Below, in pieces: positions 1 to 8,443 of a DNA stretch of 63,879 nucleotides. This DNA comes from Candidatus Rifleibacteriota bacterium. GTDB taxonomy: Bacteria > Riflebacteria > Ozemobacteria > Ozemobacterales > Ozemobacteraceae. Every line of letters starts with the position of its first letter. Position 1 is the stretch's first letter. Both the position numbers and the translations under genes were made by a program. Location of the stretch: the NCBI GenBank assembly GCA_029565415.1, contig JAKQOH010000075.1:1-63879 (forward strand), read 5' to 3'. The notes below the pieces were generated by a model. The model made no database searches. It was not told where the DNA came from and saw only the letters and a program-made list of their open reading frames with translations.

Positions 1-754
1 GCAGGCCGAAGCCCTCCTGACCGTCCAGGACGAGGTCGATCGTCGAGTGGGTGGCGGACACCTTCGCCAAGAGAACTTCCTGGTCCGAGGTGATGACCGG
101 CCGGGCGTTCAGGGTATGGGAATGAAGCGGGCAGATCAGCAGCGCGTTCATCCAGGGCGGCACGATCGGGCCGCCGGCCGAGAGGGCGTAGGCGGTCGAG
201 CCGGTCGGTGTCGAGAACAGCACCCCGTCCCCGCGGAACGAGGTGATGTAGGTGCCCGAGATCGAGACGTCGATGTCGATCACGCGCAGGATCGGACCTT
301 TGACGATGACCGCATCGTTGAGGGCGATGCCCCGGAACACCTCGTGGCCGTTTCGCGACACCACGGCCCGCAACATCATCCGATTCTCGATGCGGTACTG
401 GCCCAACCGGAGACGGTCGAGGATCGCTTCGGCGCGTTTTGCGTCGCCCAGCGTCAGGAAGCCCAGATGACCGAGGTTGATGCCCGCCACGGGGATCCCG
501 TCCGGTGCGGCGGTGCGGACGGATTCGAGGATCGAGCCGTCCCCGCCCAGCACGACGAGCATATCGACGAGGCCGCTCATCTCGCGCCGCGGAACCCCGA
601 GCCCGGGGCGCCGGACGCGACGGGCCATCGTCTCGTCGAGCCGGATTTCGATCTCGTGACGTTTTGCCCAGACGAGGATCTGCCGGAGCAGCGGCGGTGC
701 CGACTCTCGGGTCGGGTGGCAGAGAACGCCCAGACGTTTGACGGGTCTGATCAT
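1..754 (-). CDS. nadK: NAD kinase (3' end off the left edge)
   Basis: ATP-dependent NAD kinase, which makes NADP in the cytosol. Only the first 251 codons are inside the window. Translation of the minus strand from the ATG at 752-754 gives the family's nucleotide-binding GGDGS motif at residues 70-74, then NLGHLGFL, an LND motif and the C-terminal-domain signature TPTGSTAYALSAGGPI. Together these are diagnostic of the family. The start lies 3 bp after the stop of the upstream TPR gene, so it is the distal gene of the minus-strand operon that begins near 5907. Nothing looks broken before the edge. Identification is confident; the C-terminus cannot be assessed. Confidence 0.95.
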   Translation of the reverse strand, partial: MIRPVKRLGVLCHPTRESAPPLLRQILVWAKRHEIEIRLDETMARRVRRPGLGVPRREMSGLVDMLVVLGGDGSILESVRTAAPDGIPVAGINLGHLGFLTLGDAKRAEAILDRLRLGQYRIENRMMLRAVVSRNGHEVFRGIALNDAVIVKGPILRVIDIDVSISGTYITSFRGDGVLFSTPTGSTAYALSAGGPIVPPWMNALLICPLHSHTLNARPVITSDQEVLLAKVSATHSTIDLVLDGQEGFGL

Positions 755-757
755 CGC

Positions 758-1945
758 TCAGTTCGGCGGGAAGATCTGATAATAGTTGCGGCCGGCTCGT
801 ATAGATCCGGCTATACTTCTCGCCGCCAGCCCATACACCGTGCCGGGAAACTTTTTCGAAATGCCGTCGAGAAGCTTGAGGGCCGTTTCCTTGTGGCCGG
901 TTTTGAAATACAGATTGGCCAGAAGCAGGGTTGCATCAGGGTTGCCGGGATCGAGTTTGAGGCAGGTGCGGAGCCGCTCGATCGCCCGGACGTCCTCGCC
1001 GGTCCGGAACAGGGTGTCGCCGAGCTGGAAATGGGCTTCGGCCCAGCGCGGATACGCGATCACGACCTGCTCGAACCCCTTGACCGCTTCGGGATAGTTG
1101 CGGCCGAGTTTCGCCTGCATCGCCCGGTTGAAGTCCGAGAAAACGGTTTTGACCTCGGCCTGGACCGTCGCGAACGAACCGTGTTTGGAGCATGTCGGAC
1201 CGTCTCCCGACCATTCGTAGCTTCCGCCTTCCGGGCAGGCGGGAACGGCCGACAGCAGTCGCGCATCGACGAGCGGCTTGGGATCATACTTCCCTTTCGC
1301 GTCGGGGTGATCTTTGACATAGGCGTCCTGCGCCTGCTTGAGAGAGGCCATCAGCTGTTCACACCGCTGTTTCTGCTTGGCCTGGGCGAAATAGCCGGTG
1401 TCGAGAGCCGGTTTGGCGGCCGTCTCCGGTCGTTCCGCGGCCGTCGTCGAACCGGACGACCCCGCGGATCCGGTTTCGACCTTGACGGGGGCGACGGGCG
1501 CGGCTTCCCGGGGCGGGGGGCGCACCGGCGTGGTCACGACCGGGGCGACGGGCCTGGGAAGAAGGGCGCGCAGGGATTCGCGGGCATAGGTGTCGTCGGG
1601 CACGGCGGCGAGAATGCGCTTGAACTCCTCGATCGCCTCGTTCCGGCGGCCGGTTCTGGCCCAGAGCGCTGCCCGCAGATTGCGCAGCTTGATGCTCTGG
1701 GGCTCGATCTGAAGGCCGGTTTCGACGGCCCGCAGGGCTTCCAGATCCTCGCCTTTCCGGGCGGCCTGGAGTCCCATCAGGTAGTAGGTGTCGGCCCGGG
1801 GCCTGGCCTGGCGGCCGGCGATGATGTCACGCGCCGAGCCGTCCCGGACGGCGATGTCCTGGAACGATGACTGGGCGACGGCCGGCATGGCCCCACCGCT
1901 GAGCGACAGGATGAGCAGGGCAGCGGGCAAACGATAAATATTCAT
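758..1945 (-). CDS. Secreted TPR protein with pseudopilin-like motif
   Basis: A 395-residue protein with an N-terminal signal sequence (MNIYRLPAALLILSL... ending near AVAQS) and TPR-like helices at about residues 45-110 and 275-385. A proline-rich linker (about 120-165) separates them. The middle (about 185-260) carries a short segment of the type KYDPKPLVDARLL...PACPEGGSY...CSKHG, which resembles the C-terminal part of type IV pilins and competence pseudopilins, but no class III prepilin leader is present. The start is fixed by the 4-bp ATGA overlap with the stop of the preceding zinc-ribbon/TPR gene. Function unknown; probably a periplasmic or membrane-associated scaffold. Confidence 0.8.
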   Translation of the reverse strand: MNIYRLPAALLILSLSGGAMPAVAQSSFQDIAVRDGSARDIIAGRQARPRADTYYLMGLQAARKGEDLEALRAVETGLQIEPQSIKLRNLRAALWARTGRRNEAIEEFKRILAAVPDDTYARESLRALLPRPVAPVVTTPVRPPPREAAPVAPVKVETGSAGSSGSTTAAERPETAAKPALDTGYFAQAKQKQRCEQLMASLKQAQDAYVKDHPDAKGKYDPKPLVDARLLSAVPACPEGGSYEWSGDGPTCSKHGSFATVQAEVKTVFSDFNRAMQAKLGRNYPEAVKGFEQVVIAYPRWAEAHFQLGDTLFRTGEDVRAIERLRTCLKLDPGNPDATLLLANLYFKTGHKETALKLLDGISKKFPGTVYGLAARSIAGSIRAGRNYYQIFPPN

Positions 1946-4386
1946 GACTTTTTCTGGAGCCGGCGGCGCATCAGCTCCGCCCAACTGACCATCTCGGGGT
2001 CGGCCTGCGTCGAGTTGGCCACGAGGGTGAATTCGCGCAGCGCACGCGGGGCAAGCCCCTTCGCAAAATAGATCTTGCCCAGCAGGAAATGGATCCGCGG
2101 ATCCTCCGGCAGGAGCTTCTGGGCGACCACCGCATGTCGCAGCGCCTCGTTGACGAAGCCCAGGGCGAGGTGCCCCCGGATCAGGTGCAGGCGGGCATCG
2201 GCATGATCGGGGCGGATCTTCAGGATCTCGCGATAACAGCGCATCGACATCTTGAGTTTGCCGCGCCGCTTGAGCAGATCCGCATACGCGGTCAGCCCCT
2301 CGACCGAGTCGGGCTTGATCGAGAGCATGCGCTGGTAGGCCATCATGGCCTCGTCGGGCCGGTCGATCATCTCGTAGGCCATGCCCATCTTCAGATACGC
2401 GCCGAGATCGCTCGAGTCGAGCGCGAGCGCCTCTTCGGATGTTTCGATCGTGCGCCGGCAGTTCGATTCGATCTTTTTCTGGACCGCCTTGAGATTGTTC
2501 TGGATCTGGGTGTCCGAGTAGTCGAAGCTCAGGGCCTTGCGGAACGCCTTCAGCGCTTCGGCGTAATCCCGGCGGTTGGTCAGAAGCACGCCGATCGTGT
2601 TCCAGACGCCGGCCTGGTCGGCGGCATTGGGGGAGGCCTTCGTGAACGCCGCGATCGCCTCTTCCTCCTTGCCCTGGGCCTGGTAGAGTTTGCCGAGCTC
2701 GAGCCAGGCCTCCGCGCGGTCGGGAACGGCTTCGAGAAGCTCCAGCAGCGTGGCGATCGCCTTCGCGTGATCCTGGTCCGCGATATAAGCCTGGGCCAGC
2801 AGGAACATCGCGTCCGGATTTCCCGGGGAAAGGCGCAGAACTTCGAGCATCTGCCCCGACAGATCCCGCATACGGCCGAGCGAGCGCAGGACGCGGCCGA
2901 GGGTGATCATCGTCCGCGGCTCGGGATGAAACTGGTGGGAAAGGGCCTCCTGGAGCAGTTCGGCAGCACGCGCATGCTCGCCTTTCTCGATCATGACCTC
3001 TCCCAGCTTCTCGAGGACGTAGGGGTCGTTCGGCTTGAAGCTGAGAGCCTGGGAATACTCGAGAATCGCCTGGTCCCACTGGTGGGCGGTCTGGTAGGTC
3101 TGGCCGAGCTGGCTGTGGCCGTAGGAATCGGTCGGATGGAGCATGCAGGCCCGCTTGAGTTCGAGCTGGGCAAGCTGCATCTCTCCCAGTTCGCGATACA
3201 CCATGCCGAGCTGATAATGGGCGTAGGGATCGTCGGGGGTGAGCTGAATGCACTTCTGGAGGGCATCGCGGGCCTCGGGAATGCGTTTCGCGGCCCGCTC
3301 GAGACTGCCGAGCTGGTAATGCGCCTTCGCGAGATACTTGTTCAGGGCGAGGGCTTTCTGGAACGCTTCGCGAGCCTTATCCGGCTCGCCGGCCCGCCGG
3401 AGAAGCGATCCGTGATACAGATGCACTTCGGGGGCCTGGGGACCGCTCTTGAGACAGCCGTCCATCGTGTCGAGGGCGTTGCTGACTTCGCCGCGCTCTT
3501 CCTGAAGCTGGGCCAGCCGGAGCATGAGCGGATAGCTTCCCGGATTCTTCGCGAGCTTCTTGCGGACGAGGGTGATCTCCTGGGCGATCCCGTCGTCGAG
3601 GAACTCGGCGAGCGTCTGGGAGGCCTTTTCCCGGCGGGTCAGCTCGGCCTCTTCGGCCCCGAGAATCGGCTCGTCGGCCGGCATGCTCTGCGGCACCACG
3701 TCGGCCAGGGCATCCGGGGCGGAGGGGGCCGGTTGGGGGCGCGGTCGCGACGACGGCTCGGTTTCGAGATCGGGCATGCTTGCCACCATCGATGAAACCA
3801 TGCCTTCGGGCTTGACCAGCCGCGCCTCCTTGTCGACCTCCTCGAACGAGCCGCCGATGGGCTCTGTATCCGGGGCAAGAGGCGCCGGCAGCTCCTCGGC
3901 GAGCTCCTGGGATTCGGCGATCAGCTGGGCCGCCTGCCGCGGATCATGCCGCTCGAGCGCCCAGAGCGAGAGCTCGACGGCGCCCCAAAGCGTGATCAGG
4001 CCGCTCGCCAGGCCGGCCAGGATGCCGGCGAGGGGATACCCGCTCAGCGCCTGGCTCAGATACAGGAAGGCGAAGGCGAAGCCCCCCAGCACGACTTTCA
4101 TGAAGGGGGCGCGGGGCGGGAGATCCGGTGTGCGGGACGCGGCCGCGGGGGAGGCGAGGGGGACCGTCATCGGTGCCGCCGGATCGGCCGGGATGCCGGC
4201 TTCCGGAGCGATCTCACCCGCCGCCGGGGACTGGCTCAGGGCACGCCCGCACGAGGAGCAGAACGTCGCGGCGGGGGCGTTTCGGGTGGAACACTGGGGG
4301 CAGATGACCGTGAGAACGCGGTCACACGCGACGCAGGTGACCGCATCGTCGGCGTTGACCGCTCCGCAGCCGTGACAGTAGGCCAT
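1942..4386 (-). CDS. Zinc-ribbon, two-TM, TPR-repeat membrane protein
   Basis: An 814-residue protein. It opens with two CxxC...CxxC zinc ribbons (Cys4/7/18/21 and Cys29/32/43/46). A low-complexity stretch and a hydrophobic region follow (about 95-140, probably two membrane helices). An acidic, proline-rich linker leads into about 14 TPR units from about residue 265 to the C-terminus. The arrangement suggests a cytosolic zinc ribbon at one end of the membrane anchor and a large TPR protein-binding surface at the other. The gene sits 3 bp after the 133-residue unknown and overlaps the next TPR gene by 4 bp, so the two TPR proteins are co-translated and may act together. No enzymatic domain is seen. 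Confidence 0.85.
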   Translation of the reverse strand: MAYCHGCGAVNADDAVTCVACDRVLTVICPQCSTRNAPAATFCSSCGRALSQSPAAGEIAPEAGIPADPAAPMTVPLASPAAASRTPDLPPRAPFMKVVLGGFAFAFLYLSQALSGYPLAGILAGLASGLITLWGAVELSLWALERHDPRQAAQLIAESQELAEELPAPLAPDTEPIGGSFEEVDKEARLVKPEGMVSSMVASMPDLETEPSSRPRPQPAPSAPDALADVVPQSMPADEPILGAEEAELTRREKASQTLAEFLDDGIAQEITLVRKKLAKNPGSYPLMLRLAQLQEERGEVSNALDTMDGCLKSGPQAPEVHLYHGSLLRRAGEPDKAREAFQKALALNKYLAKAHYQLGSLERAAKRIPEARDALQKCIQLTPDDPYAHYQLGMVYRELGEMQLAQLELKRACMLHPTDSYGHSQLGQTYQTAHQWDQAILEYSQALSFKPNDPYVLEKLGEVMIEKGEHARAAELLQEALSHQFHPEPRTMITLGRVLRSLGRMRDLSGQMLEVLRLSPGNPDAMFLLAQAYIADQDHAKAIATLLELLEAVPDRAEAWLELGKLYQAQGKEEEAIAAFTKASPNAADQAGVWNTIGVLLTNRRDYAEALKAFRKALSFDYSDTQIQNNLKAVQKKIESNCRRTIETSEEALALDSSDLGAYLKMGMAYEMIDRPDEAMMAYQRMLSIKPDSVEGLTAYADLLKRRGKLKMSMRCYREILKIRPDHADARLHLIRGHLALGFVNEALRHAVVAQKLLPEDPRIHFLLGKIYFAKGLAPRALREFTLVANSTQADPEMVSWAELMRRRLQKKS

Positions 4387-4389
4387 GGA

Positions 4390-4791
4390 TCAGTGCCTGC
4401 TTTCTTCGAAGTGATGGTCGATGATATGCCACTGGGGCCCGATCGCATACCGCTGTTCGGATTCGTCGTCGACCTGGTGTGTGCCGTTGTGCCGCCGGAG
4501 CGTGCCTTCCGGCCGCAACGGCTGGTATTCCTGGAACGACTCGATGCAACTGTGCTCCCAACTGATGACCAGAAGCCCGTCCCCCGTACCCTCGAGCAAC
4601 GGGGACGGATCGAGATTCGAGTCGAAATGCTCCCGGAGCCCCGCGTCGATCTCGCCGATCAGCGGCCAGAACGACGCGATGTTCGTCGCCCCTCTTGCTA
4701 TCGCTGAAAGAATAGAATCGATCGCGTGGGAAGGCACCAGCCCCGAGACCGCTTCCTCCCCGTCGAGCATGACAAGCCGGATGATGCTCAT
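4390..4791 (-). CDS. Small protein of unknown function
   Basis: A 133-residue, acidic, probably cytosolic protein. I do not recognise its family. It has no signal peptide or membrane helix and ends in a His/Glu-rich tail. A longer open frame extends to 4974, but the ATG at 4789-4791 overlaps the upstream stop by exactly 4 bp (ATGA), matching the coupling pattern of this operon, so I use that start. It lies between a small membrane protein and the zinc-ribbon/TPR protein. Its conservation with them would suggest a shared membrane-associated function, but that is inference only. Confidence 0.7.
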   Translation of the reverse strand: MSIIRLVMLDGEEAVSGLVPSHAIDSILSAIARGATNIASFWPLIGEIDAGLREHFDSNLDPSPLLEGTGDGLLVISWEHSCIESFQEYQPLRPEGTLRRHNGTHQVDDESEQRYAIGPQWHIIDHHFEESRH

Positions 4792-5180
4792 GCCTTGGGC
4801 TCTCCATCCCCCTGGACATCCTCGTCCGTCTCGCGCCAGAAAAAGGCGAGCGGCTCGCCGAGCACCGCTCCGAGCAGCGAGAAAATGAAGACGACCATAT
4901 ACGACGTCTCGAAATCGAGAATCATGTACACGAAGGGCGCGGCGATCAATCCGACGAGCATCCCGCCGAGACAACCGATCAGGGTCGACTCATGAACGGC
5001 GATGAACGCCCCCAGCGAGGAGCCCACCAGCAACCCGACGAGCGCGTATTCCGGCGCCCAGAACGCGGCGATGAAAATCCCGAGAGCCGCAAACGCCACG
5101 ACCAGCGTGCTGATCATGGCGTATGCGAGAAGGCGTGTCGAAAGTCGTGCCGACGTTGCCAGGGAGAAGGGTGCGGCCAT
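4788..5180 (-). CDS. Small integral membrane protein
   Basis: A 130-residue hydrophobic protein with about four predicted membrane helices (about residues 15-38, 40-62, 67-88 and 92-112) and a charged, acidic C-terminus. No family recognised. It starts 43 bp downstream of the preceding secreted-protein gene and is coupled to the next gene by an ATGA overlap, so it belongs to the operon running to nadK. The glycine-rich helices resemble small glycine-zipper-like membrane proteins, but this is not diagnostic. Confidence 0.75.
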   Translation of the reverse strand: MAAPFSLATSARLSTRLLAYAMISTLVVAFAALGIFIAAFWAPEYALVGLLVGSSLGAFIAVHESTLIGCLGGMLVGLIAAPFVYMILDFETSYMVVFIFSLLGAVLGEPLAFFWRETDEDVQGDGEPKA

Positions 5181-5223
5181 TACCTCATTCCGGTAGGGAG
5201 GGCGACAGGACAGCGCAACGCGT

Positions 5224-5907
5224 TCAGGGATTCAGGACGGTTTTTTCGTAGTAATACTTGTTGCGCGGGTTGATGGCGATGAAGGTGGTCAGTTCGCTCA
5301 GATACTGGACGTTGTCGATCGTGCCGGCCTGGAGGCACATATCCTTGATCTGGGCGAGGTTGTTCTGGATCTCGCGATACGAGTCTTTCGAGGTGACCGG
5401 CTTGATCACGCGCACGACGGCCCGAACCTGTGGATTGCCCAGGTTGGCGGGAGTGTCGACCAGGTCGAGCTGCTTCAGTTCGTATCCGGCACCGGTCAGC
5501 GCCTGCATCAGCGCCTCTTTCAGGCGGCCGCGCAGCTCCTCGCTCAGAGGGGCCACGGTCTCGGTCCTGCCGGCATTCATCTGCTTCCAGAACGAGTCGA
5601 GCTTGGTCTTCGATTCTTCGGAGGTGACGGGGGTTTCGGGCGTGAGCGAGCGGGTGCGGCCCAGCTCGGTCAGTTGCTCTTTCACGGCATCGGCCTCGTC
5701 GAGAATGGTCGGGGTTTTTGCGGCCTCTTCGGGCGTCGGAGCGGGCTTTTTGTGCGTCCGATCATAGGAATCGACGGCGAAGCTCGCGAGTTCATCCGAG
5801 TAGCCGAGATACTTCAGCTCGTCTTCCACGGCCGCCGTGCCTACCACGGGGCACAAAGCCAGAGCTGCTGTCATCGCAATCAACGCGCGGCCGATAAACC
5901 TCTTCAT
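5224..5907 (-). CDS. Secreted protein of unknown function
   Basis: A 227-residue exported protein. The signal peptide is MKRFIGRALIAMTAALALC..., with likely cleavage near VGTAA. The mature part is charged and mostly helical, with no recognised domain. The frame is open to 5940, but the ATG at 5905-5907 is preceded by a well-spaced Shine-Dalgarno (CAGGAGAG) and gives a standard signal peptide, so it is preferred. This is the first gene of the operon towards nadK. A promoter candidate lies at 5962-5989. Confidence 0.75.
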   Translation of the reverse strand: MKRFIGRALIAMTAALALCPVVGTAAVEDELKYLGYSDELASFAVDSYDRTHKKPAPTPEEAAKTPTILDEADAVKEQLTELGRTRSLTPETPVTSEESKTKLDSFWKQMNAGRTETVAPLSEELRGRLKEALMQALTGAGYELKQLDLVDTPANLGNPQVRAVVRVIKPVTSKDSYREIQNNLAQIKDMCLQAGTIDNVQYLSELTTFIAINPRNKYYYEKTVLNP

Positions 5908-5961
5908 GTTACTCTCCTGATTATCTGTATTGATATACAATGAGCGGACCGATCTCCATCG

Positions 5962-5989
5962 AGTATATCATACCCCCGGGAAGATGCAA
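5962..5989 (-). promoter_or_regulatory. Candidate sigma70 promoter for the 5907-to-nadK operon
   Basis: On the minus strand, TTGCAT (5984-5989) and TATACT (5962-5967) are separated by 16 bp. They lie about 55 bp upstream of the start at 5907. Sequence match only. Confidence 0.5.
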
Positions 5990-6064
5990 ACGGTGTCACG
6001 ATACCTTCGCCGGAACCGATGACATCCCCGTGCCGTTCTGACGAATCACGACCCGCCTCTTCAT

Positions 6065-6610
6065 TCACGGGGACCGCTTGCGGGCCGTCGGGCGTTTGGG
6101 GGGCTCGGGAGGCGTGAGGCGCGGGGCGATCGCCGCGCGCAGCTTCTCCATCGTCACGTGCGGATCCTCGATGATGATCTTCGCCCCGGCGCAGATATCC
6201 ACGAAGCCCAGTTCCTTCGGATATCGGGGAACGATATGCTGGTGCAGATGCTCGATGCTGGCTCCGGATGCCTCGCCGATATTCGATCCGATATTGTATC
6301 CGGCGGGCTCGTATACCTTGTCGAGGGCGTCGAGGCAGATGCTCTGCACCTCGGCCATGCGGGTGACCTCGGCCGGTGTCAGTTCCCGCGGATCGAGGAT
6401 GTGCCGCCGGGGGAACAGCAGGAGGTGGCCGGCATTGTAGGGATACAGGTTCGCCGAAACCACGAACAGCTCATCCTCCCAGATCATCAGCCGGTCGACC
6501 CGGGCGTTTCCGTCGAGAATGGCACACAGGATGCACCCCACGTCGGGGCGCCGCTGTCCCTTGATGTAGTCGCGCTTTCCGGGAATGTACAGTTGGCGTT
6601 TGAAGGTCAT
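6065..6610 (-). CDS. HIT-family nucleotide hydrolase/transferase
   Basis: A 181-residue histidine-triad protein. It has the catalytic HLHQH at His121/123/125, the upstream substrate-loop motif YPYNAGHLLLFPRRH (about 56-70) and a CxxC (Cys26/Cys29) that often binds zinc in the branch related to Ap4A phosphorylase. It is expected to act on dinucleoside polyphosphates or adenylated metabolites in the cytosol. It overlaps the stop of the upstream DUF885 gene by 4 bp, so the two form a two-gene operon. The basic, proline-rich C-terminal tail is outside the conserved fold. The exact substrate cannot be assigned. Confidence 0.9.
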   Translation of the reverse strand: MTFKRQLYIPGKRDYIKGQRRPDVGCILCAILDGNARVDRLMIWEDELFVVSANLYPYNAGHLLLFPRRHILDPRELTPAEVTRMAEVQSICLDALDKVYEPAGYNIGSNIGEASGASIEHLHQHIVPRYPKELGFVDICAGAKIIIEDPHVTMEKLRAAIAPRLTPPEPPKRPTARKRSP

Positions 6611-8286
6611 GATCTCTGCTCCCGCTGGCCGGCTGCCAGCTGCTCCTCGAGCAGCTTCGGATAATATTCGCGAGCGAGGAACAACGGCAGGCTGCCCTCG
6701 TTGATGACGAGGTCGTGGAACGCCCGGTCGGGGCAGTCGGCCCCATACCGCTGCTGGAGCGAATTCTTCAGCTCGAGCAGCAGATGCTTCCCGGCCATGT
6801 AGCTCAGCGGATACCCCGGTGTCTGGGTGTACCGCCGCATCTCGGCCTCTGCCGATGCACGGTTCATCGCCGTGTGCTCCATCAGGAAGGCCAGCCCTTC
6901 GTCGTAACTCCAGCTCTTCTGGTGCAGGTTGATGTCGATGAGGATACGCGCCGAACGCCAGGCCTCGTCGCGGCCCTGGACCAGCCGGTTCTCGTGGTTC
7001 GCCTCGATGCCGCCGGCCAGAACCGCCTCTTCGCAGTAATGGGCCCAGCCCTCCATCAGCTCGATGCTGTCGGCAAGCCCACGCCAGAGGCCCGGGTGCA
7101 GATTCTGGCCCGAGAGCTGGAGGTGATGCCCCGGGTACCCTTCATGGATCGAGGTGTTCGCGATATCCGCATAGTTGTGCATGCTCTGATCGCCCGCGTG
7201 CCGCGTGACGAGATAGATGCCCTTCTGGGGCCGCGCCGTGCGTTCGGGCGGCATGTAGGCCGCGAACGGAATCAGATGCGCCAGATACGACGGGGTCTCG
7301 ATCACCTCGAGCTGCTCGCCCTCCGGAATCGCGGCGAACCCGGTCATCTCGACCCAGGCGCGGCTGCGTGCCACGGCGTCGCGATAGGCTGCCAGCGCCT
7401 GCTCGAAAGTGGCCGGCGCGTGGGCCTGGATGCGCTCGATCGCCGCCTTCCGGAGGCCGGCCGTGGTGCCGTGCTGCGAGCCGCTCAGGGCACGGGCGTG
7501 GAGGTCGACTTTGTTCTGCGCCTGCCGGAGGCTCGTTTCGCCCAGCTCGAGCAGCTCTCCGGAGGTGAGACCGAGCTGACGTGCGCCCAGCAGAGCCTGG
7601 AACGGGCCTTTTTCCATCGCCCAGTCCCCGGTCGCCTGGGGCATGATCGCGAATTTGAGCCAGTGCGCGTGTTCGGCGACGGCGCGGCGGGCTTCCTGGG
7701 CCGCATGCGCGAAACTCTGCATCACCGGCGGCGGCAGCCGCCCCGACAGCCCCCCCTCGATCGCGGAAAGCAGGTCGGGAAGCCGCTCGGCCGACTCGAT
7801 GAAGATCTCGCCCCACAGGGGCGGAACGTGCTGGAACAGCGTCCGGCCGCTCATCAGATAGGCCGGAACGGCCCGAAGCCGGGCGAGCATCGACTCCACC
7901 CGCTCGTGAAGCGGGGCGAAATCCCGCACGAACAGCATGAACAGGGCATCCCCGATCATCATCGCCAGATCGCAGCCCAGCCGCCATCGCCGCACGTCCT
8001 CGAGCAGGAACAGCTGCATCCGGGCCATGTGCAGGGCGAGCTCCCGGTCGAGCCGCTCGTCGATGCTCAGCTCCCGCTCGGGCAGACTCTGGAACGCGTC
8101 ACGCATCTCCCGGAGACCGGCGATCTCCCGGTCCACCGCTTCGGCTCCGACTTCCGGCAGCAGCCCGTCATAGGCGTGCTCGCCCAGCGTCGTGGCGGTG
8201 ATCGGGTTGCGTCGCAGCAGTTCCGCGTAGAAGTGTCCGGCAATCGCCTTGAAGCCTGCATGTCGGTAGACGGCGCGTCGTCGCAT
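6607..8286 (-). CDS. DUF885-family protein, predicted metallopeptidase
   Basis: A 559-residue protein of the DUF885 family. Its signature SIHEGYPGHH lies at about residues 378-387 and is thought to be a gluzincin-like metal site, with further conserved acidic residues downstream (ELMEGWAHYCEE). DUF885 proteins are generally taken to be zinc carboxypeptidase-like enzymes, but the substrate is unknown. No signal peptide is visible, so it is probably cytosolic. The open frame runs to 8610, but the ATG at 8284-8286 has a good Shine-Dalgarno (CAGGAGAA, about 6 bp away), and the upstream extension is the antisense of the epimerase gene. Coupled to the HIT gene by an ATGA overlap. Confidence 0.85.
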   Translation of the reverse strand: MRRRAVYRHAGFKAIAGHFYAELLRRNPITATTLGEHAYDGLLPEVGAEAVDREIAGLREMRDAFQSLPERELSIDERLDRELALHMARMQLFLLEDVRRWRLGCDLAMMIGDALFMLFVRDFAPLHERVESMLARLRAVPAYLMSGRTLFQHVPPLWGEIFIESAERLPDLLSAIEGGLSGRLPPPVMQSFAHAAQEARRAVAEHAHWLKFAIMPQATGDWAMEKGPFQALLGARQLGLTSGELLELGETSLRQAQNKVDLHARALSGSQHGTTAGLRKAAIERIQAHAPATFEQALAAYRDAVARSRAWVEMTGFAAIPEGEQLEVIETPSYLAHLIPFAAYMPPERTARPQKGIYLVTRHAGDQSMHNYADIANTSIHEGYPGHHLQLSGQNLHPGLWRGLADSIELMEGWAHYCEEAVLAGGIEANHENRLVQGRDEAWRSARILIDINLHQKSWSYDEGLAFLMEHTAMNRASAEAEMRRYTQTPGYPLSYMAGKHLLLELKNSLQQRYGADCPDRAFHDLVINEGSLPLFLAREYYPKLLEEQLAAGQREQRS

Positions 8287-8443
8287 ACGTTCTCCTGTGA
8301 TGGGGTGGTGGAGCAAGTATAGCATGGTCCGGATTTCCCGCTTGCCACATCTCCGCCCCCTGTGGCACCATGCTGACGCGCCCGGGACGAAGAGAACGCC
8401 CGGGTGCCGCGTTTTCATCGCCATCATCGGGAGGGAAGAGAGC

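Noticed and set aside
47..1870. 607-codon plus-strand open frame at the left edge
   Set aside because: It crosses nadK and the TPR gene on the other strand, both of which have recognised motifs, and has low-complexity Arg/Asp/Gly content.
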